A stretch of 64,000 nucleotides of DNA from Ignavibacteriota bacterium (GTDB taxonomy: Bacteria > Bacteroidota > Ignavibacteria > Ignavibacteriales > Melioribacteraceae): the NCBI GenBank assembly GCA_016708125.1, contig JADJGF010000001.1, forward strand, positions 3,556,001 to 3,620,000. Direction: 5' to 3'. Position 1 is the stretch's first letter. Each line of letters begins with the position of its first letter. Below are positions 54,403-63,629 of the stretch, in pieces. The notes beneath the pieces were generated by a model, which was given only the letters and a program-made list of their open reading frames with translations, was not told where the DNA came from and ran no database searches. Position numbers and translations under genes: made by a program.

Positions 54403-54837
54403 CTAAAATGGTAAATCATCATCTTCTGCGGCTGAATTATTTGTGGATTCAACTTGAACAAAACTTGCAGAATCATGCGAAGAACTTTGTGATCCACTTT
54501 CCGAACTATCTAAAGGAATAATGCTAAATTTATCAGCAATAATTTCAGTTACATAAACTTTTTGACCATCTTTATTCTCATAATCTCTTTTGCTTATTCT
54601 TCCTTCAACGTAAAATTTTCTGCCTTTTTTAAGATTTGCTTTTAAAAAATCAGATACGCCAAAAATTACAATATTATGCCAAGTTGTTTCATTTACCCAA
54701 TTACCGTCTCTGCCTTTATATCCATGTGTTGTAGCAATGGAAAATGTTGTAACTTCGGTATTATTTGTAGTAAATCTATGTTCCGCATCTTGACCTAAAT
54801 TACCGATAAGCATAACTTTATTTAATGAAAATGCCAT
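54403..54837 (-). CDS. ssb: Single-stranded DNA-binding protein
   Basis: 144 residues: OB fold (NKVMLIGNLGQDAEHRFT, WHNIVIFG) and the acidic tip DDDLPF that docks replication and repair partners. Downstream of the SPOR gene on the minus strand, 26 bp apart. Confidence 0.96.
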   Translation of the reverse strand: MAFSLNKVMLIGNLGQDAEHRFTTNNTEVTTFSIATTHGYKGRDGNWVNETTWHNIVIFGVSDFLKANLKKGRKFYVEGRISKRDYENKDGQKVYVTEIIADKFSIIPLDSSESGSQSSSHDSASFVQVESTNNSAAEDDDLPF

Positions 54838-54863
54838 TAAAATTTCTCCAAAAATTATTTAAT

Positions 54864-55325
54864 TTATTCAGTTACTATAAATGCATCTTTAAACATATTT
54901 TGATTCCAAAATCCATCTCTTACCATTTGAGCTTCTGATTTTGTTTTATATGGCGTACTTCTAACAGTATAAAGTGCATTTGTATTATTGTAAACTATTG
55001 ATAATCTAAAAGGAACTTTCGATTCATTTTCTGCCATAAATTGTTCTGCTCTCGATTTTGTAGAAAATGCGCCGAGTTGTAAGAAAAATCCATGTTCAGA
55101 TGATTTCAATAAATTATCTTTTGATTCATCATCATCAAAAGTATTATCTACTTCCTTTTTTAATTCATCAACATTTTTAGTTTTATCTTTTGATTGATCG
55201 ACTTCATCAAAAACATAGACTTCTTCAGTTTCAGATTTAGCTTTTTGCTCTTCTTCTTCAGAAGATTGAAAAATTGAACAAGCAGAGAAAGAAAAAATTA
55301 ATAGAATAATAAATATGTTTTTCAT
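54864..55325 (-). CDS. SPOR-domain lipoprotein
   Basis: 153 residues: lipobox FSACSIF, acidic linker (EEEEQKAKSETEEVYVFDEVD) and a C-terminal SPOR domain (FFLQLGAFSTKSRAEQFM ... YTVRSTPYKTKSEAQMV) that binds denuded glycan at the septum. A promoter of the local type precedes it. Confidence 0.9.
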   Translation of the reverse strand: MKNIFIILLIFSFSACSIFQSSEEEEQKAKSETEEVYVFDEVDQSKDKTKNVDELKKEVDNTFDDDESKDNLLKSSEHGFFLQLGAFSTKSRAEQFMAENESKVPFRLSIVYNNTNALYTVRSTPYKTKSEAQMVRDGFWNQNMFKDAFIVTE

Positions 55326-55353
55326 TTTTATACTTTTGTTTGTTGTTAATACT

Positions 55354-55384
55354 CAAAAATACTTAGCTTAATTTAAAATATCAA
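55354..55384 (-). promoter_or_regulatory. Bacteroidota-type promoter for the SPOR-ssb unit
   Basis: On the minus strand: TTGA (55384-55381), 19-bp spacer, TATTTTTG (55361-55354), an exact TAnnTTTG, 28 bp before the ATG. Confidence 0.65.
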
Positions 55385-56770
55385 TTAATAAAATAATCTA
55401 TCAAAAGTTCCTTTTTCAAAAATAGGTAAATTATTTTTGGTAAAAGTCACTTTCTTTGCTAATTCTAAACTGCCTGGAATTTCAGAAACATTTATTTTAT
55501 CCATAGAAGCATCGAACACATCATTAATTTTTTCTATAAATAAGTTTGCAATAATTGCATAACCTTGACTTGTAGGATGAACACCGTCTAAGCTAAAAAT
55601 TCCGCCGGAAATAAATTCTGTTGTAAATTCAACTCCATTTGCAATGTAACCATTTTCCGCAACTTCGTTGAAGAAATTATTTATATCAACAAGATGAAAA
55701 CCATATTTTTGAGAAATACTATTTATTGATGCATTAAAATTACTCACAACATTTTCTACAATTATTTGTTCGGAAGGATCTAAAACAAAAGTATTTGGGA
55801 ACGGATTTTCCGGTGTTAATCCAAATGGATAAGCAGTATTTACGCCTTCCGGAACTGCTAATGAATTTGTTGAGTAGTATAATCCTTTTGTATCACCAAT
55901 AAATGCAGCTGCCGAAGATCCTCTTAAAGTAACCATAGTTTTGTTTGTTAGCAAATCCGAAACGGACGCAACTCCAATTGGGATTTCAGTTGAAGTTGAA
56001 TATACCAATCCTTGAATTTGAGGATTTTGTGTTTGAGCCGCTTGAATTGCGAGTCCAACATTTGGTGCAACAGTTGTAAAAAATGGAATTGCACTAACAT
56101 TTGGGATATTTGCCAAAACAACTGGAATACTTGCTTGAGCTAAACCTCCGCAAAGTTGATCATATAAAAATGCAAAAGTTTCTGTTGGAGTATGAGGTAA
56201 AGTTCCTCCGCTTGTTGCGTAACCTAAAATATCATTATTGCCAATCCATAAACTTACTAATGTTGGTTGAGCGGAAATTGCCATTTCCAAAGGAGTTTTG
56301 TCTTGATTTCTTAAAACGATATCAAAAAATAAATTTGTTTTATCGATTGCGGTTGCAGAGCTTTTTGCTGTTAAAATATCAGGAAGCAGAGCTCCGGGAA
56401 TTCCCAAATTATTATAAACTCCAACGTAATTTAAATTAGTCGGTGATCCGGCATTTATTGAAGCATAGCTAGTGGAAAACGGATCTAACGATTTAACTTC
56501 TATTCTTCCGCCTATTCCGGGATCACTAATTGTGGGTTGAACAAATTCAACTCCAGCTTGATTTGCAATTTGCTTTCCGTAGGAATATTCTTGTGCACTT
56601 TCATAAAGCGCACTTGATTGATAACCGGCTGTTAAACTATTACCAATTGTTACAAACTTGCTGAAATCAGCGCTTCCGGTATTTGGTTTTGCTGGTTCTG
56701 TTAAGTCACTTCTATCTTCGCAAGATAAAATAAAAATTCCGATTAAAATTATTGCTAATAATTTTTTCAT
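55385..56770 (-). CDS. GDSL/SGNH-family lipoprotein esterase
   Basis: 461 residues. Lipobox IFILSCEDRS near the start; SGNH motifs: block I TIGNSLTAGYQ (Ser), block III WIGNNDIL (Asn) and block V DGVHPTSQGY (Asp, His). It probably hydrolyses an ester in the outer membrane or periplasm. The adjacent FadL-type transporter (14 bp upstream) suggests uptake or turnover of a hydrophobic or lipid substrate. Confidence 0.88.
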   Translation of the reverse strand: MKKLLAIILIGIFILSCEDRSDLTEPAKPNTGSADFSKFVTIGNSLTAGYQSSALYESAQEYSYGKQIANQAGVEFVQPTISDPGIGGRIEVKSLDPFSTSYASINAGSPTNLNYVGVYNNLGIPGALLPDILTAKSSATAIDKTNLFFDIVLRNQDKTPLEMAISAQPTLVSLWIGNNDILGYATSGGTLPHTPTETFAFLYDQLCGGLAQASIPVVLANIPNVSAIPFFTTVAPNVGLAIQAAQTQNPQIQGLVYSTSTEIPIGVASVSDLLTNKTMVTLRGSSAAAFIGDTKGLYYSTNSLAVPEGVNTAYPFGLTPENPFPNTFVLDPSEQIIVENVVSNFNASINSISQKYGFHLVDINNFFNEVAENGYIANGVEFTTEFISGGIFSLDGVHPTSQGYAIIANLFIEKINDVFDASMDKINVSEIPGSLELAKKVTFTKNNLPIFEKGTFDRLFY

Positions 56771-56784
56771 TTATTTCTCCAAAC

Positions 56785-58053
56785 TTAAAATTTATAAGCT
56801 AACGTAACTGAAAATAGATGTGCAACTGAATTATAAACTCCATTCATAGGTGAAATACTATTATCGATTCCGCTGTAATTTTCCAATGAATTTGTAATTT
56901 TTCTTTCATCAAACCTCAAAAACATATATGCAGCTTCAACTGAAACACTTTCATTTAAATTGTAAGAACCTCCGAGATTAAATCCCAATCTGTCGGAATC
57001 CGGTAATGTCGGATCTAATCTTTCATCCGAAACTGGATTGTGATCATATAAAAATCCGGCACGCGCAGTAAAAGATTTACTATATTCGTATTCTGTACCA
57101 AGCCTTGCAATAAATCCATTATCATATAATCTTTCTGAAGTAGAAACTAAAAGTTCACCAGTTTCTGAATCTTCAAATTCCTCAAATTGAACTTCGAGTT
57201 TATCATAACTATCCCATCCAACATATTGATAATCAGCGGTAAGAGTAAAATTTTTCAAAGGTCTAATTGCAATTCCTAATGTTATATTTTCAGGAGTTGT
57301 TAACGGAGCAGCAATTGGTCCGTTCGGTAGTAGTCCGTCAAATTGAGAAGAATAATTCGATGGAACAGCGTCGCCCTCAAAATCAAATCTAACTTGACTT
57401 CTGAATGATAACCCTAAAGAAATTGATTTAATTGGATGAACAAATATTCCAGCAGTAAATCCCGAACCCAAACCGGTTCCTTCTAACTCTAAAGAAGGTT
57501 CGCTATTGAAAGGAGCTAAATTAATTTTTCTATTAATGAGAACATCACCATAAGCAAATACATATCCAAATCCAACGGAAACTTCATCCATAATTTTGTA
57601 GGAAGCAACTGCATTAAAAAAGAATGTTCTAATTTCAGTTTGAACTGTCATAAATCTTCCGACCCAGTTCTCGTCCCATTTGGTTCCAAGTCCGTAATTA
57701 TTACCAACTCCTAAACCAAGAAAAAATTTATCATACAATTGATGAGTAGCGTAAAAATGAATTGGGTTAAAAACTTGCGAATTCATTTTAGTTTCAGTGA
57801 TTGATGGTGAAGGTCCTCTAAATGTTGAACTTGGTAAAATTAAAGTTGCGCCGCCAATTAAGTGTGTTCCGTAAAGCTGTGTAATTCCCGCAGGATTAAA
57901 ATAAATTGCAGAAGGATCGTTTGCAAGACCTGTAAATGCACCGCCTAATCCCATTGCTCTTGAACCTTGTTCATTAATTTGAAATCCGCTTGCAAAAATA
58001 TTTGAACAAGCAATAATAAATAAAAGTATTATAGTAAAATATTTTCTTAACAA
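56785..58053 (-). CDS. FadL/OmpP1-type outer-membrane transporter
   Basis: 422 residues: signal peptide (TIILLFIIACSNIFAS), the FadL N-terminal hatch segment GFQINEQGSRAMGLGGAFTGLANDPSAIYFNPAGIT, then about 14 amphipathic strands ending LFSVTLAYKF with C-terminal Phe. It imports long-chain fatty acids or other hydrophobic compounds. A strong AGGAGGGAGGA precedes the ATG. Confidence 0.93.
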   Translation of the reverse strand: MLRKYFTIILLFIIACSNIFASGFQINEQGSRAMGLGGAFTGLANDPSAIYFNPAGITQLYGTHLIGGATLILPSSTFRGPSPSITETKMNSQVFNPIHFYATHQLYDKFFLGLGVGNNYGLGTKWDENWVGRFMTVQTEIRTFFFNAVASYKIMDEVSVGFGYVFAYGDVLINRKINLAPFNSEPSLELEGTGLGSGFTAGIFVHPIKSISLGLSFRSQVRFDFEGDAVPSNYSSQFDGLLPNGPIAAPLTTPENITLGIAIRPLKNFTLTADYQYVGWDSYDKLEVQFEEFEDSETGELLVSTSERLYDNGFIARLGTEYEYSKSFTARAGFLYDHNPVSDERLDPTLPDSDRLGFNLGGSYNLNESVSVEAAYMFLRFDERKITNSLENYSGIDNSISPMNGVYNSVAHLFSVTLAYKF

Positions 58054-58083
58054 TCCTCCCTCCTTTTAGAGTATAAAGCTTTT

Positions 58084-58115
58084 TAAAGATACCAATATAA
58101 TTTGCCTAATTGCAA
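58084..58115 (-). promoter_or_regulatory. Bacteroidota-type promoter for the FadL-GDSL unit
   Basis: On the minus strand: TTGC (58115-58112; shifted by one base it is TGCA), 20-bp spacer and TATCTTTA (58091-58084), about 30 bp before the ATG at 58053. Confidence 0.5.
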
Positions 58116-58121
58116 CTTTTG

Positions 58122-58625
58122 CTATTCAATAGTTAATAGTATTTGATTCTTTTCAACAGAATTTCCTGCTTTAACAAAAATATTTTTTATTCTTCCGGAT
58201 TTTGTAGAGTGAATTTCATTTTCCATTTTCATTGCCTCGAGCAAAATTAATGGTTCACCTTGTTTTACTTTTTCATCAATATTTTTATATAATTTTAAAA
58301 TTAAACCGGGCATTGGCGAAATAATTTCTTCTACTGAATTATGGCTTTCATTTTGCTTTAAATAATTTTCTACTTTTTCTTCCAAAGCTGTTTTAATAGA
58401 TGTTTCAACATAATGTCCATCAATTAAAAAAGTAATTTTGTTTTTATTTTTTTGTGCTACAGTTACATGAAATATATTATTATCAAACTCCAATTTGTAA
58501 GTGTGTTGAGACAATTTAGAAATATTACAATTGTGTTGAACTCCATTTACCAAAACTTTTTCAAAATTTGAAGTTCTGATTTTTATTTTTTTATTATCAA
58601 CTGTTGCAATAAATTCATTCTTCAT
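58122..58625 (-). CDS. Biotin carboxyl carrier protein
   Basis: About 167 residues. The biotinyl domain at the C-terminus carries LLEAMKMENEI, whose Lys is biotinylated. The start is the ATG at 58625, in an 11-nt overlap with the biotin carboxylase; the frame from 58691 has no basis. N-terminal residues (NEFIATVDNKKIKIRTS) resemble carrier subunits of propionyl- or methylcrotonyl-CoA carboxylases. No carboxyltransferase is nearby. Confidence 0.9.
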   Translation of the reverse strand: MKNEFIATVDNKKIKIRTSNFEKVLVNGVQHNCNISKLSQHTYKLEFDNNIFHVTVAQKNKNKITFLIDGHYVETSIKTALEEKVENYLKQNESHNSVEEIISPMPGLILKLYKNIDEKVKQGEPLILLEAMKMENEIHSTKSGRIKNIFVKAGNSVEKNQILLTIE

Positions 58626-60117
58626 TTTGCTGCGACCAATTATTTGTTTCAGAAATACAATTTTTTGTCGGCTTAAGATTACTATTTCCAAACTTTAGAA
58701 ATGCACTTAGCACAGCAGAAATTTCATTGTATTTTTGGTTAATATTTTCGCGCCACTTACTTTTTTCTAAAGACAAAAAATGATTTTCCAAAAAATTATT
58801 ATCAAATGTTGAATCTAAAAATTTAGGATGTTCCAATATCCAATAGAAAAAATTTATATTAGTTTTAACTCCGGCAATTTGATATTCGCCGAGAGCCCGC
58901 TTCATCCTTGCAATTGCTTCACTTCTATTATTTCCCCAAGTTATAATTTTTGAAAGCATTGGATCATAAAATATTGAAACATCTGAAAGAATATCAATTC
59001 CCCTATCAACTCTAATTCCAGCACCGGATGGTAGTCTGTGATGTAATATTTTTCCGGTTGAAGGAGCAAAATTATTATCAACATCTTCTGCATAAATTCT
59101 GCACTCAACTGCGAAGCCTTTTATTTTAATATCTTCTTGAGTAATAGATAATTTTTCTCCACAAGCAATTTTTATTTGTTCTTTTACAATATCAATTCCG
59201 GTAATCATTTCAGTAACTGGATGTTCAACTTGTAGCCTCGTATTCATTTCAAGAAAATAAAAATTTTCATTTTGATCAAATAAAAATTCGATTGTGCCAG
59301 CATTAAAATATTTTGCGGCTTTCGCAGCATCAATTGCAATTTGTGTTACTTTATTTCTCAAATCATTGTTTAACGAATTTGAAGGAGCTTCTTCCAAAAC
59401 TTTTTGATGCCGTCTTTGCACAGAACATTCTCTTTCAAAAAGATGCAAATAATTCCCATGTTCATCGGCTAAAATTTGTACTTCTATATGCTTAGGACTT
59501 TCAATAAATTTTTCTATATATATTGAAGAATCTCCAAACGCTTTTTGAGCTTCATTTTGTGCAAGTTCAATTCCCTTTTCTAATTCATCGAAAGAGGAAA
59601 TTTTTCTCATGCCCTTTCCGCCGCCGCCGGCAGAAGCTTTAATCATAACTGGCAAACCAATTTGATTTACAATTTTTTCAGCTTCTTCAAAATTTATTAT
59701 TGGTTCAACTGTTCCGGGAACAATGGGAATTCCATTTTCAATCATTAATTTCCTTGCGGAAGTTTTATTTCCCATCATTTGCACTGATTGAAAACTTGGA
59801 CCAATAAATTTTATTCCGCTTTGCGTAACTTTTTCAATGAATTCAAAATTTTCTGATAGAAATCCATAACCGGGATGAATAGCATCCGCATTAATTTGTT
59901 TGGCAATATTTATTATTTTTTCAATATTTAGATATGATTCTGAACTTTGCGCCGGTCCAATTCTATAGGCTTCATCTGCGGTTCTAACATGTAAAGAATT
60001 TTCATCTGCATCTGAATAAATTGTTGCCGCAACAATTTCCATTTCTTTACAAGCATTAATAATTCTTACAGCAATTTCACCACGATTTGCAATTAATATT
60101 TTTTTAAATTTTGACAA
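58615..60117 (-). CDS. accC: Biotin carboxylase subunit
   Basis: 500 residues of the ATP-grasp biotin carboxylase: KKILIANRGEIAVRII, KASAGGGGKGMRKI (ATP lid) and EMNTRLQVEHPVTEMITGIDIV. It charges biotin on the adjacent carrier with bicarbonate. About 50 residues longer at the C-terminus than acetyl-CoA type AccC, so a propionyl/acyl-CoA carboxylase role is equally likely. Confidence 0.93.
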   Translation of the reverse strand: MSKFKKILIANRGEIAVRIINACKEMEIVAATIYSDADENSLHVRTADEAYRIGPAQSSESYLNIEKIINIAKQINADAIHPGYGFLSENFEFIEKVTQSGIKFIGPSFQSVQMMGNKTSARKLMIENGIPIVPGTVEPIINFEEAEKIVNQIGLPVMIKASAGGGGKGMRKISSFDELEKGIELAQNEAQKAFGDSSIYIEKFIESPKHIEVQILADEHGNYLHLFERECSVQRRHQKVLEEAPSNSLNNDLRNKVTQIAIDAAKAAKYFNAGTIEFLFDQNENFYFLEMNTRLQVEHPVTEMITGIDIVKEQIKIACGEKLSITQEDIKIKGFAVECRIYAEDVDNNFAPSTGKILHHRLPSGAGIRVDRGIDILSDVSIFYDPMLSKIITWGNNRSEAIARMKRALGEYQIAGVKTNINFFYWILEHPKFLDSTFDNNFLENHFLSLEKSKWRENINQKYNEISAVLSAFLKFGNSNLKPTKNCISETNNWSQQNEE

Positions 60118-60176
60118 ATTGCTTGCTCGTATAAAATATTAAATTTAAGATATGAAAAATAAATGAGAAAATTTAT

Positions 60177-62525
60177 TTATTTTAATTTTACAAATGTAGC
60201 GCCCGCACCGCCAAAATCAGCATTGGCTAATTCAAACGATTTTACCATTTCATGGGTTTCTAAAATATGATGAACAGTTTCTCTTAAAACTCCTGTCCCT
60301 TTTCCATGAATTATTTCAACATTTTTTAAGTTACTTAAAAACGCATTATCAACAAATTTTATTATTTCAAATTCAACTTCTTCCGGTTTTCTTCCTCTAA
60401 TATCTAACCGAGAACTTTCAATTGAATTTTGAGCAAAATTGTTAAATAATTCAGCATTTGTTTCTTTGTTTTTTTTGGTGTGAATTAAATTTTTTGATTT
60501 GACTTTTATTCTTAATTTACCGGTGTCCAAAGTTATTATTCTTTTTTCAAAATCAATTTCTACTATTTCACCAGTTGTTCCAGAATCTTTTATTTGTACA
60601 TAATCCTTTATTTCAAAATTTGTTTTTTCAAAAATTTCTTTTTTTGGAATTGCAAAGTTTATTTCTGTTAAATTTTTAATTTCTTCAATTTTTTGTTTTT
60701 CTTCTTTGATTACATTTTTGTCGGCATTTGATTCTTTGATTTTTTTAATTGTATTTTCAAATTTACTGTTTACATCATTCAAAAATTCTTCAGCTTTTAT
60801 TTTGGTTTCTTTTAATATTTTTTCTTTCTGATCTTTTAATTTAAGATTTTCACGCTCGTATAAACTTGTTAATCCCTGAAGTCTTGAATTTTCAATTTCC
60901 ATTTGGTTTAATTTTTTATTCAGTTCACTTGATTTATTTTCAAGTTCTGTTATAAAGTTTTCAATTTTAAAAGTATTTGAATCCAAATGATTTTTTGCTT
61001 GATCAATTATACTTTTTTCCAAACCAATTTTTGAAGCAACTTCAAAAGCATAACTAGAACCCGGAATTCCTTGACGAAATTTATATGTCGGAATTAAATT
61101 TTCAATATCATATTCCATTGATGCATTTTGAAAGTGCTCTATTTCAGAAGCAATAATTTTCAAATTTCCGTGATGTGTTGTAGTTATTACAACAGATTTT
61201 AGTTCTGCCATTTTAATTAAAAATGAAGTTGCAAGCGCAGTTCCTTCACTTGGATCGGTTCCGGTTCCAATTTCATCAATTAAAATGAGTGAATTTTCAT
61301 TAGCGTTTTCCAATATATTTTTGATGTTTCGAAGATGTGAACTAAAAGTTGAAAGATCATCTTCAAGCGATTGTTCATCGCCAATATCCAACATAATATT
61401 TTCAAAAAACATAAATTCCGAATCTGGATGAACCGGAATGTGAATTCCCGAGTTTACTAAAAGTGAAAGTAATCCAATAGTTTTTAGAACAACAGTTTTT
61501 CCTCCGGCATTTGGTCCGGTAATAATTGTAATATTGTTTTTTTCAAAATTAAAATTGAGAGGAATTGTTTTTTCTCTTCCCATTTTTTTTAATAGAATTG
61601 GATGACGAGCATCAATAATATTTATTTTTCTTGATGAACTTATTTGAGGAAAACTTCCTATAATTTCCAAGGAGTATTTTGCATTTGCAAAAATATTATC
61701 AAGTTCTGTGATTGCTTCGAAAGATAATATTAATGATTCAGAATTTTTACCAATAATAATTGTTAATTCTCTAAGAATTATTTCTATCTCTCTTTTTTCA
61801 GCAAAAGTAAGTGATAAAATTTCATTATTAAGTTCTAAAGTTTGTTCCGGCTCAATGTAAACTGTTTGTCCGGTATTTGATTCGGAATGAATAAAACCTT
61901 TAACATGCCTTTTATGTTCTGCTTTTATTGGAATTACTAATCGGCCGTCTCTCTGAGTTATATATTCTTCTTGAACTAAATATGAATCGCTTAAATTTTT
62001 AAGAATTTTTTCTACAACATTTGAAAGAGCAGAATTTTTTTTGATAAGTTCTTTTCTAATTTCACTTAATTTTGGACTTGCAGAATCTCTAATTTCTCCG
62101 GTTTCATTAAATATTTTTATAAAAAGTGATTCAAAATTTTTATCCGCAAAAAACGAATTTGAATATTTTGTAAACAAATCCGTATTCAAGGCATTGGTTT
62201 TAAGGTAAGAAAAAATTCTTCTTGATATTTGTGAAAGTTCAAATACTTTTAAAATTTCTTCTTTCTTTAAAATTGTACCAAGAATTGTGCTTTGCACTAA
62301 AACTTTTTGAAGATTTGGTAAATAATTAATTGGAGGATATTCATAATTAATTAAAATTTCTTTTGCTTCAGAAATTAGTTTGCCTTTTTGAATTGCTTGT
62401 TCTTTTTCTAGAAAAGGTTTTTGCAAAAGTATTTGTGATTTGCCGGATTCTGTGGAAGCATAGTTTGAAATATAATTCAGAACTTTGCCGTATTCAATTT
62501 TTTCTAAAACTGAGTTACTTATCAT
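60177..62525 (-). CDS. mutS2: MutS2 endonuclease
   Basis: 782 residues. MutS-type core and ATPase with Walker A ITGPNAGGKTVVLKTIG and LILIDEIGTGTDPSEGTA; a coiled coil (about 500-620); and a C-terminal Smr domain (LDIRGRKPEEVE and EIIHGKGTGVL) with nuclease activity. It suppresses recombination or rescues collided ribosomes. It overlaps cvpA by 11 bp. Confidence 0.96.
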   Translation of the reverse strand: MISNSVLEKIEYGKVLNYISNYASTESGKSQILLQKPFLEKEQAIQKGKLISEAKEILINYEYPPINYLPNLQKVLVQSTILGTILKKEEILKVFELSQISRRIFSYLKTNALNTDLFTKYSNSFFADKNFESLFIKIFNETGEIRDSASPKLSEIRKELIKKNSALSNVVEKILKNLSDSYLVQEEYITQRDGRLVIPIKAEHKRHVKGFIHSESNTGQTVYIEPEQTLELNNEILSLTFAEKREIEIILRELTIIIGKNSESLILSFEAITELDNIFANAKYSLEIIGSFPQISSSRKINIIDARHPILLKKMGREKTIPLNFNFEKNNITIITGPNAGGKTVVLKTIGLLSLLVNSGIHIPVHPDSEFMFFENIMLDIGDEQSLEDDLSTFSSHLRNIKNILENANENSLILIDEIGTGTDPSEGTALATSFLIKMAELKSVVITTTHHGNLKIIASEIEHFQNASMEYDIENLIPTYKFRQGIPGSSYAFEVASKIGLEKSIIDQAKNHLDSNTFKIENFITELENKSSELNKKLNQMEIENSRLQGLTSLYERENLKLKDQKEKILKETKIKAEEFLNDVNSKFENTIKKIKESNADKNVIKEEKQKIEEIKNLTEINFAIPKKEIFEKTNFEIKDYVQIKDSGTTGEIVEIDFEKRIITLDTGKLRIKVKSKNLIHTKKNKETNAELFNNFAQNSIESSRLDIRGRKPEEVEFEIIKFVDNAFLSNLKNVEIIHGKGTGVLRETVHHILETHEMVKSFELANADFGGAGATFVKLK

Positions 62526-63096
62526 TATTTGTATTAAGAGTATCTAAATCAACCGGTTCGGAAAAATCTTCCGGAATTTCTTTATCATTTTTACTATCTA
62601 TATAATCTTTTAGAAAACCTTCAGTTTTAAAATTCGATCCAATTATTAAATCAATTATGCTCGGCGTAATATTATAAATTTTTGTATAAAGCAAAGAATT
62701 ATCTTTATCAGTTTTCTTAGGAATATTTAAAACATTTAAAAGCAGCAAAAATACACTTGCGAAAAATACAATTTGAATTGTTCCGGTAATGCCGCCTAAC
62801 AGTTGATTTATAAATTTATTTACTTTATCAACAGGATGAATTAATCTTTTAATAATTGATGCAAATAAAATTGTACCCAAAAAAATTATAAATCCGCCGA
62901 TCATTTTAGCGAGGTAAATTTCGTCATTGAAAATTGGTGCTAATTGTTCGCCAATTGGTCCGGCATAAGTAATCGCAAGGTAAATTGCTAAAATTAAACC
63001 AATTAAACCGATAAGTTTTCTTACAAGTCCGTCTTTATAACCAAGAATAAATCCGATAAAAACTATAATAATTAATATATAATCAATATAATTCAA
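62515..63096 (-). CDS. CvpA-family membrane protein
   Basis: 193 residues with four hydrophobic segments (ILIIIVFIGFILGYKDG, LIGLILAIYLAITYAG, MIGGFIIFLGTILFASI, IQIVFFASVFLLLLNV) matching colicin V production protein, a membrane protein of unsettled role. Acidic C-terminus. Overlaps mutS2 and follows yqeY by 3 bp. Confidence 0.88.
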   Translation of the reverse strand: MNYIDYILIIIVFIGFILGYKDGLVRKLIGLIGLILAIYLAITYAGPIGEQLAPIFNDEIYLAKMIGGFIIFLGTILFASIIKRLIHPVDKVNKFINQLLGGITGTIQIVFFASVFLLLLNVLNIPKKTDKDNSLLYTKIYNITPSIIDLIIGSNFKTEGFLKDYIDSKNDKEIPEDFSEPVDLDTLNTNNDK

Positions 63097-63099
63097 AAT

Positions 63100-63546
63100 T
63101 TAACTCAAAAAAGATTCAACAATTTTTCTTATTTCGCTTCCGTCGGCTAATCCTTTCAAATTTTTCATTGCAGCTGGCATAAGTTTTGCAAAATCTGTTT
63201 TTGAAACTGCTCCAATTTCATTTGCAATTTCTTTTATTTTTGCTAAAATTTCTTCATTCGACATTTGTTTTGGAAGATAATTTTGAATTATTTCCAATTC
63301 TTGACTTTCTTTTTCTGCCAAATCTTTTCTTCCGGCATTTGAATATTGCTCAATTGAATCTTTTCTTTTTTTTGCAGCAGAACTTAACATTTTTATTTCA
63401 TCTTCAGCAGATAATTCCTTAATTGTGCCGCTTTTTTCATACTCTAAAATTAATGCTCTAATTGATCTAATTGTATTTAAGCGAAGTTTATCTTGGGATT
63501 TCATCGCGTCTTTTAGATCATTGTTGATTTTATCTTTTAATGACAT
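63100..63546 (-). CDS. GatB/YqeY-domain protein
   Basis: 148 residues of the YqeY family: KINNDLKDAMKSQDKLRLNTIRSIRALIL, then SAAKKRKDSIEQYSNAGRKDLAEKE and QNYLPKQMSNEEI. Resembles the tRNA-binding tail of GatB; suggested to help tRNA-dependent amidation. Heads the yqeY-cvpA-mutS2 unit. Confidence 0.92.
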   Translation of the reverse strand: MSLKDKINNDLKDAMKSQDKLRLNTIRSIRALILEYEKSGTIKELSAEDEIKMLSSAAKKRKDSIEQYSNAGRKDLAEKESQELEIIQNYLPKQMSNEEILAKIKEIANEIGAVSKTDFAKLMPAAMKNLKGLADGSEIRKIVESFLS

Positions 63547-63573
63547 TTTTAACCTTTAATGAATTTACAATTT

Positions 63574-63607
63574 AAAAAAAAAGCAGGTTATAAAATTATA
63601 ACCTGCT
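63574..63607 (-). terminator. Intrinsic terminator after exbD
   Basis: AGCAGGTTATA (63582-63592) is exactly inverted as TATAACCTGCT (63597-63607) around a 4-nt loop, and on the minus strand is followed by a run of about 8-9 T (63574-63582). It ends the exbD transcript just before yqeY. Confidence 0.9.
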
Positions 63608-63629
63608 CATAAAAATAAAAAGATAATTT

